Shown one piece after another: positions 1-6,133 of a DNA stretch of 14,979 nucleotides (positions within the stretch are counted from its first letter, which is position 1; every line of letters begins with the position of its first letter). The stretch comes from Methyloprofundus sp. Its GTDB lineage: Bacteria; Pseudomonadota; Gammaproteobacteria; Methylococcales; Methylomonadaceae. The stretch lies in the NCBI GenBank assembly GCA_013138555.1, contig WTCN01000142.1, positions 1 to 14,979 on the forward strand. The letters run 5' to 3'. The notes under the pieces are model-generated. The model was given only the letters and a program-made list of their open reading frames with translations, did not search any database and was not told the DNA's origin. The position numbers and the translations under genes were made by a program.

Positions 1-141
1 CTGCTGGAAAGGTAGAATCGCCCCAGCATATTTCCCCAATTTATTAACACTCGGGGGAGTCGTGTTACATCCTTGTACTGTTAGCGTCATGGCAACGGAG
101 ATTGCGATACTCCAGGTCTTATTACTGTGTGTTTTAAACAT
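1..141 (-). CDS. Putative lipoprotein, N-terminal 47 residues only (runs off left edge)
   Basis: An ATG at 141 on the minus strand opens a frame with no stop to the window edge. The protein begins MFKTHSNKTW and continues with a short hydrophobic stretch (about residues 11-22) that ends in V-Q-G-C. This is a lipoprotein signal peptide with Cys25 as the likely acylated residue, so the product should be membrane-anchored and face the periplasm. After the cysteine comes a short polar linker (NTTPPSVNK), then KYAGAILPFQQ at the cut. A good ribosome site, GGAG, lies at 149-152, seven bases before the ATG, and supports this start. The gene is downstream of the mscS-like gene on the same strand, but a large palindrome and a gap of about 300 bases separate them, so it probably has its own promoter. 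I do not recognise the family from 47 residues. Confidence 0.72.
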   Translation of the reverse strand, partial: MFKTHSNKTWSIAISVAMTLTVQGCNTTPPSVNKLGKYAGAILPFQQ

Positions 142-270
142 TCCTGTTCTCCAAATAATGTGCGGTGAAATATTGGCTCATTCCTACGCGCTACGTTGCA
201 ATATATTAACCGGCATTCTATGTCACGGAACGCAGAACGTTCCCGTATGTATTCCCACTCGGAGCATCAC
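142..270. other. Non-coding gap between the lipoprotein start and the compound palindrome
   Basis: This stretch should hold the promoter of the left-edge lipoprotein gene, but I cannot point to a convincing -35/-10 pair. Positions 251-268 resemble a degenerate copy of the sequence around 397-414 in inverted orientation (TTCCCAC followed by CGGAGC, against the GCGGAGCGTGGGAA of the right side). The repeat element may therefore originally have extended to about 251-416. Confidence 0.4.
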
Positions 271-395
271 TGCCATTAAGTTAAGCTTCAAAAGTAGGAT
301 GGGCAAAGCGATAGGGTGCCCATCAACCGCAATACGCTTGCGATGGGCACCCTATCGCTTTGCCCATCCTACATATATTCCTTAACTTAATGGCA
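271..395. repeat. Nested compound palindrome (MITE/REP-like element)
   Basis: Two perfect inverted repeats are nested. The inner arms are 294-324 and 342-372, 31 bp each without mismatch, around a 17-base loop. The outer arms are 271-285 and 381-395, 15 bp each without mismatch. The two shells are separated by eight unpaired bases on each side (286-293 and 373-380). The inner arm starts GTAGGATGGGCAAAGCG, a motif I associate with small dispersed palindromic repeats in proteobacterial genomes; that is recall, not a search. As RNA or single-stranded DNA it would fold into a very stable hairpin. It lies between the end of the mscS-like gene and the start of the lipoprotein gene, so it could separate their transcripts, but no U-run typical of an intrinsic terminator follows. 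Confidence 0.88.
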
Positions 396-443
396 ATGAC
401 GCGGAGCGTGGGAACGAGAATAAATGAGAATAACCATCACTGA

Positions 444-1877
444 CTACCCTGCATGCTCCAGTCCCATCTGGTCGATACCATGACGGATATGAGCCTGTTC
501 AGCATTTTCCACAGGTGGAGTAACACTCTTCTGCTCTTGATAAATATGCAGATCCTGCTGTGGATAAGGTATTGATAGTCCTTCTGCATCGAAACGTACC
601 TTGACATTGCGGGTAATATCCCAGTACACCGTCCAGTAGTCAGCCGTTCTAACCCACGGGCGACAAATAAAGTTAACCGAAGAATCAGCCAGTTCATGTA
701 ACTGTATAACGGCCTCAGGAATTTCCATGGTTAGCGGGTGTGCACTGACAATGTCTTCCAATACCTGCATCGCATGATCAATATCATCGCCATAGCCGAT
801 ACCAAACATCATATCGACACGTCGCTCTTTACTAGCGGAGGCGTTGGTGATGGTATTACCCCATATTTCGTTATTTGGCACGATCATACGCTTGTTATCG
901 AAGGTGGTGATCGTTGTAGAAACTAGATTGAGGGAACTCACCTTGCCGTTGATCCCTGCCACTTCTACCGCATCGTTGACGTCAAAGGGGCGATAAATCA
1001 TAATCATAATACCGCTGGCAAAATTGCTCAGCGTGCTCTGTAGAGCAAAGGCCACCACGAAACCAGCCGCACCAATAACGGCAAGTAATGGGCCTATATC
1101 AACTTCCAGCGCGGAGAGACCCAATATGATTCCTATGGTCATCACTATTCGAGAAGTCATGCTTACCAGGAAGTCAGTGAGCAGCTTCGATTGGTTGCTA
1201 GCCAATGCAAGCGCCCTGCGGGCCATCCCACTCAGAATACGGGCTAAGATCCAGGAGACAAGGATAATAAAAGAGAAGATTCCAATATTGATTGCCCAGC
1301 GTTTACCTCCCTCTTTGGAAATAAGCCAACCTTTAATACTGGAAAATGAACTCTCTGCATCAGTAGTATCCAGTTTAATACCACCAACAGCATCGGTATA
1401 ACGGCGATAAGCGAGTACTGTCTCTGCCTCCTTACCATTTTCATCTAAACCCATCTTTTGGTTAATCCGTTCCAGAACAATATTGAGTCGATCAATCTCG
1501 GCAGTTCGTATGGCACGCAAATTAGTCAGTTCATCCATAGCAGAATCTTTCCCTGTATCTGCTTGCATCGCACTAGTACCAGCTTGCCCATTCTCAGCTT
1601 CTTCCTGCTTTTGGCTCAAGGACTTAATACGCAACTTAGCGTCTGCTACCTTATGTGCCGAAGCTTTAATCAGTTTAAGCCAACCATCCGCCTCAGATTT
1701 TAACTCTTCCACAGTTAAGGGTGCCATCATGATGTCAAGCACATCAAGTGAAATTTGTGGGTCTGTACTGGCCAATAGGGCTTGCCTCTCACCCGTTTCT
1801 TTAGCGAAAATGGGAATTGAATTAATCGCTAATAACATTGATAGCATCAAAATAAGAGGTTTAACAAAAGAAAACAC
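444..1877 (-). CDS. MscS-family mechanosensitive channel with periplasmic coiled-coil N-terminus
   Basis: A 477-residue inner-membrane channel that should open under membrane tension and release solutes during hypo-osmotic shock. Residues 1-25 form a signal peptide. Residues of about 55-145 are charged, heptad-like helix, probably a periplasmic coiled coil. Membrane segments follow at about 195-218 and 235-256. The pore helix TM3, at about 258-295, has the Gly/Ala-rich pattern of the family (VIGAAGFVVAFALQSTLSNF). The beta domain contains RPFDVND and VPNNEIWGNTITN (about 296-345), matching the conserved VPN-x-x-I/L signature. The C-terminal alpha/beta domain ends with an amphipathic stretch and a polar tail. 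It is longer than E. coli MscS (286 residues) because of the N-terminal extension. The start is GTG, supported by AGGAGT at 1886-1891, eight bases upstream. It stands alone as a transcription unit, with repeat-filled gaps on both sides. Confidence 0.9.
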   Translation of the reverse strand: MFSFVKPLILMLSMLLAINSIPIFAKETGERQALLASTDPQISLDVLDIMMAPLTVEELKSEADGWLKLIKASAHKVADAKLRIKSLSQKQEEAENGQAGTSAMQADTGKDSAMDELTNLRAIRTAEIDRLNIVLERINQKMGLDENGKEAETVLAYRRYTDAVGGIKLDTTDAESSFSSIKGWLISKEGGKRWAINIGIFSFIILVSWILARILSGMARRALALASNQSKLLTDFLVSMTSRIVMTIGIILGLSALEVDIGPLLAVIGAAGFVVAFALQSTLSNFASGIMIMIYRPFDVNDAVEVAGINGKVSSLNLVSTTITTFDNKRMIVPNNEIWGNTITNASASKERRVDMMFGIGYGDDIDHAMQVLEDIVSAHPLTMEIPEAVIQLHELADSSVNFICRPWVRTADYWTVYWDITRNVKVRFDAEGLSIPYPQQDLHIYQEQKSVTPPVENAEQAHIRHGIDQMGLEHAG

Positions 1878-2017
1878 TATATAAAACTCCTAAAAGTTGA
1901 AAACCGGATAATATTCCTACAGAAAATACTGATGGCATCTATTCCGGAAAGATTAAAAATACTTATAAATTTTGGCCTCCAACTTAAGACAGGGCAATTG
2001 TTAACTGCCCTATGGAA

Positions 2018-2143
2018 TGCGGATTTAATAATACCCGAAAGTCTGAGCTCTAATTCTATCAATGTAGCCTGTATGAAGCTTGCGGAATACAGGAAGAGCA
2101 ACGCATCCACTTTCCCGTATTACGCAAGCTTCATACGGGCTAC
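2018..2143. repeat. Palindromic repeat, copy 1 of a local family
   Basis: A leader containing GCGGATTTAATAATACCCG (from 2019) precedes an imperfect hairpin with 32-base arms at 2064-2095 and 2112-2143 (three mismatches). The right arm ends in CATACGGGCTAC. The whole unit recurs at 2727-2843, nine bases shorter in the spacer between leader and hairpin. This copy stops three bases before the TAG of the minus-strand DUF6524 gene, so it forms that gene's immediate 3' untranslated region. A weak 6-bp hairpin (AGGGCA/TGCCCT, about 1991-2011) lies just outside. The rest of the gap up to the mscS-like gene (1892-1990) shows nothing I can name. Confidence 0.88.
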
Positions 2144-2146
2144 AAA

Positions 2147-2581
2147 CTAATCCTGAATATCATTCACCTCATCAACATCAACCTGACCACTCAAGCGCCT
2201 GCGGATATGTGACCATGACATACCAATTGCCAATAAAGCAGAAAGACTGACCAATGCTGTCCAGGTAATAGCGGTAGATGTCTCAACTTCAAAAAGACCA
2301 TAGCTAGTCATCAGCCATACAAAGGTTCCAATAAATGCAGAGGCCAGTATTAAGCCAAAAGCTCCCAAAGCCTTCAAAGTCGATGTTAATAAGACTGCCC
2401 AGCCTATCAGTATAACCACTCCCGAAAATGCCTGCTCAGCTCCAAACCCTGCCCCTGTACTAGCCAGCGAATTTTGCACCCAATGAAAATACGAATAACC
2501 ACTCGGATTATAGGTTAATAAGACAATAGCTGCCGCCGCCACGAAACGAAGTCCAAAGCTAACAAAATTAAATTTATTCAT
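2147..2581 (-). CDS. DUF6524-like small integral membrane protein
   Basis: A 144-residue protein with about four hydrophobic segments (roughly residues 7-23, 50-68, 72-92 and 105-122) and a short acidic cytoplasmic-type tail (QVDVDEVNDIQD). The N-terminal pattern FGLRF followed by LTYNPSGYSYFHWV resembles the uncharacterised DUF6524 family (LTYNPTGYSY-type motif); the match is from memory. The function is unknown. There is no cleavable signal peptide and no catalytic motif. The start is ATG at 2581, but I see no strong Shine-Dalgarno sequence before it. It is a single gene bracketed by two copies of the same palindromic repeat, so its transcript probably begins and ends within those gaps. Confidence 0.75.
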   Translation of the reverse strand: MNKFNFVSFGLRFVAAAAIVLLTYNPSGYSYFHWVQNSLASTGAGFGAEQAFSGVVILIGWAVLLTSTLKALGAFGLILASAFIGTFVWLMTSYGLFEVETSTAITWTALVSLSALLAIGMSWSHIRRRLSGQVDVDEVNDIQD

Positions 2582-2610
2582 ATTTACATAATCTGTAGAG
2601 TTATTAATTA

Positions 2611-2684
2611 AGAGTGAGGTTGTAATAATACTCGAAAGTAGGGTTTAGGATGGACAGAAAAGCTGTTTTTCATACCCATCCTTT
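2611..2684. repeat. Degenerate third repeat: leader relic followed by a different hairpin
   Basis: Positions 2611-2639 (with TAATAATACTCGAAAGT) align with the leader of the two neighbouring repeats (TAATAATAYCCGAAAGT). Instead of the GTAGYCTGTATG hairpin, a different imperfect inverted repeat follows at about 2648-2684: AGGATGGACAGAAAA against the complement of TTTTCATACCCATCCT. Its ends resemble the GTAGGATGGG-type palindrome near the left edge. It lies in the upstream region of the DUF6524 gene. Confidence 0.55.
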
Positions 2685-2726
2685 ATACCGAAGATAATTG
2701 AATGTCTTCTTTTTCGACCTTAGGAG

Positions 2727-2843
2727 TGCGGATTTAATAATATCCGAAAGTCTCTGTTCTAATGTAGTCTGTATGGAGCTTGCGGAATACAGGAAGAGCA
2801 GCGCACTCACTTTCCCGTATTCCGCAAGCTCCATACGGGCTAC
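2727..2843. repeat. Palindromic repeat, copy 2 of the local family
   Basis: Same order of parts and same orientation as the copy at 2018-2143: leader GCGGATTTAATAATATCCG, a short spacer, then hairpin arms at 2764-2795 and 2812-2843. Within the arms GGAGCTTGCGG pairs with CCGCAAGCTCC, whereas the other copy has GAAGCTTGCGG against ACGCAAGCTTC. It lies 31 bases downstream of the stop codon of the outer-membrane protein gene, again in that gene's 3' untranslated region. Confidence 0.87.
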
Positions 2844-2874
2844 ACAACTATCGGGTTTTATTTAGTCTGATTCC

Positions 2875-3849
2875 TTAGTACACTTTCATAAAAGAAAAAA
2901 GTACTTGATAATCATAATCAGAGTTAGTAACGGGAACTTCTACTGTACCAAGCATATACCAGTCCAGCCCTAAGTGAGTCCGAAAACCAGGTGAAAGTGA
3001 AACAGCCGTGTCTCCACCTGGAGCACGGTTATCAATGGCCTGATTTAAGTTAGTCGCCAGATACCAGACCATATCACCAAAGGGTGTCATATCATGAGGT
3101 GTCATATAATAACCAACAGATACGTTGGCATCAAAGGTAGAACGTGCTCCCGTCTCACTTATTTCACCAGCATAAGGAATTGTAAATCCAGCCCCTCCCC
3201 TGACAACCAAGCCTTTCCACCAGTTTGCCCAGAATTGATACTGCGGTATGATTGAAGCGACATCATCACCATTGACAGCACTCCCGGTTGGAGTACGAAA
3301 ATCAATGTTTAATGTCTGGGTGAAATTACGCGATTCCGAAAGTAAGAAACGCGCCTGGATACGGAAATCACCGAAATTTGTATCTTCACTGTTTGAGGAA
3401 ACGGGTATCTCTGTCTTGATTTCAAAGCGCGAATTAATCGGCGTAAAGGTCACTAAATTACCTGTGTAACTATCGGTATTATTTTCATGATGTTTCCAGC
3501 CAAAAACACCAAGACTAAGCCGATAGAACACACCTTCATAGGCATTTAGCCAACCTTGTCGTGGAGCTCCACCGCCACCTGTCGGAGGGCTTACCCAAGG
3601 CTTATCCCACCCTTTAGTGAAAAAATTCCCCAGAGAAAGCTCTTGCCATTGCGATGAATCAGAATAAACATCACCGTAAACCGACTGACGTACAACTTCA
3701 CCAAAACTATACTCCTTCTCTATCAGAGCAGGTTCATCCACCTTATTAACAGGAGCATTTGCTTCTGCTGCAAGTAGACTCCCTGAAATCAAAGTTAAAC
3801 TTCCTAATACTAATACAGCATAATGCCTTTTCAACTTACTACTTCTCAT
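2875..3849 (-). CDS. Putative outer-membrane beta-barrel protein
   Basis: A 324-residue protein with a cleavable signal peptide: a basic start (MRSSKLKRHY), a hydrophobic core (AVLVLGSLTLISGSLL), and likely cleavage after AAEA near residue 30. The mature part is rich in alternating polar/aromatic strands typical of a barrel (FRIQARFLL, FTQTLNIDFRT, KGLVVRGGAGFTIPYAG, FDANVSVGYYM, GFRTHLGLDWYM), and it ends in an aromatic residue (FSFMKVY), as many outer-membrane proteins do. The layout recalls the loose 'MetA-pathway/phenol-degradation' barrel group; I do not assign a substrate. An in-frame TTG at 3897 would give 16 more residues, but these precede a standard signal peptide and overlap a plausible promoter, so I choose the ATG at 3849. 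The weak ribosome-site candidate is GGATGGA at 3860-3866. Confidence 0.72.
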   Translation of the reverse strand: MRSSKLKRHYAVLVLGSLTLISGSLLAAEANAPVNKVDEPALIEKEYSFGEVVRQSVYGDVYSDSSQWQELSLGNFFTKGWDKPWVSPPTGGGGAPRQGWLNAYEGVFYRLSLGVFGWKHHENNTDSYTGNLVTFTPINSRFEIKTEIPVSSNSEDTNFGDFRIQARFLLSESRNFTQTLNIDFRTPTGSAVNGDDVASIIPQYQFWANWWKGLVVRGGAGFTIPYAGEISETGARSTFDANVSVGYYMTPHDMTPFGDMVWYLATNLNQAIDNRAPGGDTAVSLSPGFRTHLGLDWYMLGTVEVPVTNSDYDYQVLFSFMKVY

Positions 3850-3868
3850 ATATCTATATATCCATCCG

Positions 3869-3897
3869 TATAAAAACCTTTCGGTATTAACAATCAA
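3869..3897 (-). promoter_or_regulatory. Candidate sigma-70 promoter for the outer-membrane protein gene
   Basis: On the minus strand TTGATT (3897-3892) is followed after 17 bases by TTTATA (3874-3869); an overlapping TATACG lies at a spacing of 19. The site is 20 bases upstream of the chosen ATG and directly abuts the perfect inverted repeat at 3901-3957. The -10 match is only partial. Confidence 0.3.
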
Positions 3898-3900
3898 TAC

Positions 3901-3957
3901 TTGGAAGCGGGATCTTTAGTCCCGCAGGTTGAGCGGGACTAAAGATCCCGCTTCCAA
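3901..3957. repeat. Perfect 25-bp inverted repeat (REP/MITE-like)
   Basis: Arms 3901-3925 and 3933-3957 are exact reverse complements around the 7-base loop AGGTTGA. The arm begins TTGGAAGCGGGATC and contains the sub-palindrome GCGGGA/TCCCGC. It lies 38 bases after the stop of the small secreted-protein gene and just before the candidate promoter of the barrel gene. On the minus strand no T-run follows the hairpin (GTATTGATT), so it looks more like a dispersed repeat than an intrinsic terminator, though so strong a stem could still impede transcripts or protect 3' ends. Confidence 0.88.
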
Positions 3958-3995
3958 AAATTTACAACAACTGACTCAAGTCTGCCCTACACAAA

Positions 3996-4280
3996 TCAAT
4001 TCAGCGCTTTTTTTGTCGCCTTTTTAGCAAGCCCCTCATCTTTTTTATTTCTGTTAAGAGGTCCCTTGTCTTCTATACCAACAGCCTCTTTAGTCATATC
4101 CTTAGCTGCTTCAGCAGGCGTACATCTGCCACCGACACCAACAGTCGCCTTCATTGCTGTACTTTTAGCTGCATCACCTGCATCACAATCCGGGTCTACC
4201 ACACCTGCGATAGCAGATGAGTTACCCAAAACCAATATTAAGGTGACAGCCATAAAACCATTAAATTTAATTTTGTTCAT
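3996..4280 (-). CDS. Small secreted protein with an internal two-fold repeat and two cysteines
   Basis: A 94-residue product with a clear signal peptide (MNKIKFNGFMAVTLILVLGN, likely cleaved after SSAIA near residue 25). The mature part contains two tandem units of about 21 residues: C32-DAGDAAKSTAMKATVGV and C53-TPAEAAKDMTKEAVGI. They share the pattern C-x-x-x-(D/E)-A-A-K, then A-x-VG. Each unit would form a helix with one cysteine at its start, so a helical hairpin closed by a C32-C53 disulfide in the periplasm is possible. The last 20 residues are basic and lysine-rich (NRNKKDEGLAKKATKKALN). The start is secure: GGAG at 4288-4291, seven bases before ATG. I do not know its function. A hairpin upstream separates it from the BASS transporter gene. 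Confidence 0.78.
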   Translation of the reverse strand: MNKIKFNGFMAVTLILVLGNSSAIAGVVDPDCDAGDAAKSTAMKATVGVGGRCTPAEAAKDMTKEAVGIEDKGPLNRNKKDEGLAKKATKKALN

Positions 4281-4320
4281 ACTCTTTCTCCACTTAATAG
4301 ATTCTCAGAAAAATAACTTC

Positions 4321-4353
4321 ACGGATACCATCCCTCAAAGGGATGTTATCCGT
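4321..4353 (-). terminator. Candidate terminator hairpin downstream of the BASS transporter gene
   Basis: Fifteen-base arms 4321-4335 and 4339-4353 pair with a single mismatch (ACGGATACCATCCCT against AGGGATGTTATCCGT) around the loop CAA. Read on the minus strand, the hairpin lies about 50 bases after the transporter stop codon. It is followed by GAAGTTATTTTTCTG, a T-rich tract starting five bases after the stem. This is reasonable for a rho-independent terminator, though the stem is not very G+C rich. Confidence 0.45.
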
Positions 4354-4403
4354 TATACAAATGAAATTTATTTAACTGAGAAACTATAGTTAAAAAAATC
4401 TCA

Positions 4404-5237
4404 TCACATAGCATTTACTTTGCTTTGCCATTTGAGGTAAGGAATTGCAACAACAGCTGATGCAACAATATAGGCAGCGACAAAGACTGCCGTTTTAGGC
4501 CCAGGAACGGCAGCAGCTACCAAGATGGCTAAGCCTAAATGTCGGGTAGCACAAGAGACAGCCAATGCAGTACGTTCCCCCGGTTCCTCTCCTCCCATCA
4601 AATGCCCAATAACTAATGAAATCAGCGTCAAGCCTGATAAAGAGAGTAATGCTGGCCAGCCCGCTTTAGCCAGTAACTGCCAGTTAGTTAGCAGTAAAAC
4701 CACTGCGGATACAGTAAGAACCACCCCTGCGACCGTTAATATTTTATCTGCAATAGACTCGGAATGATTGGGAAAAAACCGGCGTACCAGCATGCCAATG
4801 GCTAAAGGCAACAAAAATGATTTCGAGATTAGCATGGCCACCTCTATAGGTGCTAGATGCGATTGCCTACCAAAAAGAGGACCTAAAGCAGCCGACCAGG
4901 CAGGTACGGTAAAAATAGCCAGTACAGAGGCTGTTACTACCAGGCTTAAAACATATTCATCAGAACCTAAGCCCATCAGTTTTTTAGGTAATAATGGCGC
5001 ACCGGCAGAGATAGCCAGTACAAAAATAGCCAATTTCAAACCACCTGCCAAGGGCAAAAAGGACACGAACAAGATTGCCGCCAAAGGCACTAAAATGTAC
5101 ATCGCAAGCAATGAACGTAACAATAATTTAGGTCGTCGCCAAAGGTAGGTAATTTCCACCTTTGTAGAAAGCATACCAATTGCCAGCAGTAAAGCGATGA
5201 CGGATAGCTTGAGACATATTAATAGTACTGTTGTCAT
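4404..5237 (-). CDS. BASS-family (bile acid:Na+ symporter-like) transporter
   Basis: A 277-residue, very hydrophobic inner-membrane protein with eight to ten membrane segments spread through its length, for example about residues 4-22, 41-62, 67-80, 98-118, 133-151, 168-186, 196-213, 226-242 and 248-266. Signatures include the ISAGAPLLPKK stretch (about 76-86) and SCATRHLGLAI (about 228-238). The latter resembles the conserved crossover-helix region of bile acid:sodium symporter proteins (the RN/H-x-G-L-A motif). The family couples Na+ entry to uptake of organic anions or small acids; the substrate cannot be read from sequence. The start is ATG at 5237 with AAGAG at 5244-5248, six bases upstream. 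It lies 99 bases downstream of aqpZ on the same strand, so a shared transcript is possible but not shown. Confidence 0.8.
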   Translation of the reverse strand: MTTVLLICLKLSVIALLLAIGMLSTKVEITYLWRRPKLLLRSLLAMYILVPLAAILFVSFLPLAGGLKLAIFVLAISAGAPLLPKKLMGLGSDEYVLSLVVTASVLAIFTVPAWSAALGPLFGRQSHLAPIEVAMLISKSFLLPLAIGMLVRRFFPNHSESIADKILTVAGVVLTVSAVVLLLTNWQLLAKAGWPALLSLSGLTLISLVIGHLMGGEEPGERTALAVSCATRHLGLAILVAAAVPGPKTAVFVAAYIVASAVVAIPYLKWQSKVNAM

Positions 5238-5336
5238 AATTAACTCTTTTGTTATTAGAGCACTGCTGTCAAACCTTACCTGTTATATGCAGGACTATAG
5301 AATCAACAGCGATAAGTTGCACAAATCCTATATAAG

Positions 5337-6023
5337 CTAATCTTCTGCACCACCTATATAGCGATAAATAAGCGCACCAAGCACAGCACCAATAATAGGT
5401 GCTACCCAGAATAACCACAATTCACCCACTGCCCAATCCCCTACATAAACCGCAACACCGGTACTACGCGCAGGATTAACCGAGGTATTAGTGACTGGAA
5501 TACTGACCAAATGAATCAAAGTAAGGCAAAAACCAATGGCAATAGGCGCTAAGCCTTGTGGTGCACGCTCATCTGTTGCTCCCATGATGACAAATAGAAA
5601 CATCATCGTCATAACGACTTCTGTCAATAAGGCTGCAAACAGAGAATAACCACCCGGAGAATGCTCACCATAACCATTCGCTGCAAAACCACCTAGCTCA
5701 AAGTCTGGTTGACCCGTAGCGATAAGATAAAGCACGCCCCCTGCAACGATAGCTCCTATTAGCTGAGCGACAATATAAGGCAATAACTGATTTGCAGGAA
5801 ACCGGCCTCCCGCCCACAGCCCAATTGAAACGGCAGGGTTTAGATGACAGCCAGATATATGCCCTATTGCAAAAGCCATCGTTAGAACTGTCAAGCCAAA
5901 TGCCAGAGACACGCCCAGCAAGCCGATGCCTACATCAGGAAATGCCGCAGCTAATACGGCACTCCCACACCCCCCTAAAACCAGCCAAAATGTACCAAAC
6001 GATTCTGCAACATACTTTTTCAT
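5337..6023 (-). CDS. aqpZ: Aquaporin Z (water channel)
   Basis: A 228-residue inner-membrane water channel. Both pore signatures are present: NPA at residues 62-64 (in SGCHLNPAVSIGLW) and NPA at 183-185 (in TNTSVNPARSTGV). The aromatic/arginine selectivity filter of AqpZ is intact as Phe42, His171, Thr180 and Arg186, which predicts a water-selective channel rather than a glycerol facilitator. The N-terminus (ESFGTFWLVLGGCGSAVLAA) and the loop NGYGEHSPGGYS match E. coli AqpZ almost word for word, and the length is about the same (231). An in-frame ATG at 6035 would add four residues (MEIN). I prefer 6023 because the alignment starts there and GGAA (6029-6032) is well placed as its ribosome site. 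Water flux and the nearby mechanosensitive channel fit osmotic adaptation, but that link is inferred. Confidence 0.95.
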   Translation of the reverse strand: MKKYVAESFGTFWLVLGGCGSAVLAAAFPDVGIGLLGVSLAFGLTVLTMAFAIGHISGCHLNPAVSIGLWAGGRFPANQLLPYIVAQLIGAIVAGGVLYLIATGQPDFELGGFAANGYGEHSPGGYSLFAALLTEVVMTMMFLFVIMGATDERAPQGLAPIAIGFCLTLIHLVSIPVTNTSVNPARSTGVAVYVGDWAVGELWLFWVAPIIGAVLGALIYRYIGGAED

Positions 6024-6133
6024 ATTTATTTCCATTTTTGATATATCGACTTACAGAAATGAAAGTTCCTTTTTGAATCATTTCAATCCTTAATAAGACG
6101 CGAATACTTTATACTAAAGGTTAGTCACAGCAA

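Noticed and set aside
62..385. Plus-strand open frame of 107 codons at the left edge
   Set aside because: It runs antisense through the lipoprotein start and across the compound palindrome; the translation has no recognisable features and no ribosome site.
2018..2843. DUF6524 gene carried as cargo of a composite mobile element because it is flanked by two repeat copies
   Set aside because: The copies are small palindromes in direct orientation with no transposase, terminal inverted repeats or target-site duplication; the same repeats appear to follow stop codons independently.
3850..3897. TTG start adding 16 residues to the outer-membrane protein
   Set aside because: The residues precede a normal signal peptide and cover a plausible promoter; no ribosome site is placed for the TTG.
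3901..3957. Intrinsic terminator for the small secreted-protein gene
   Set aside because: No T-run follows the stem on the transcribed strand; a dispersed repeat is the better reading.
271..3957. CRISPR array or tRNA/rRNA gene among the repeats
   Set aside because: The repeats are few, of different families, lack regular spacers, and fold as simple hairpins rather than a cloverleaf.
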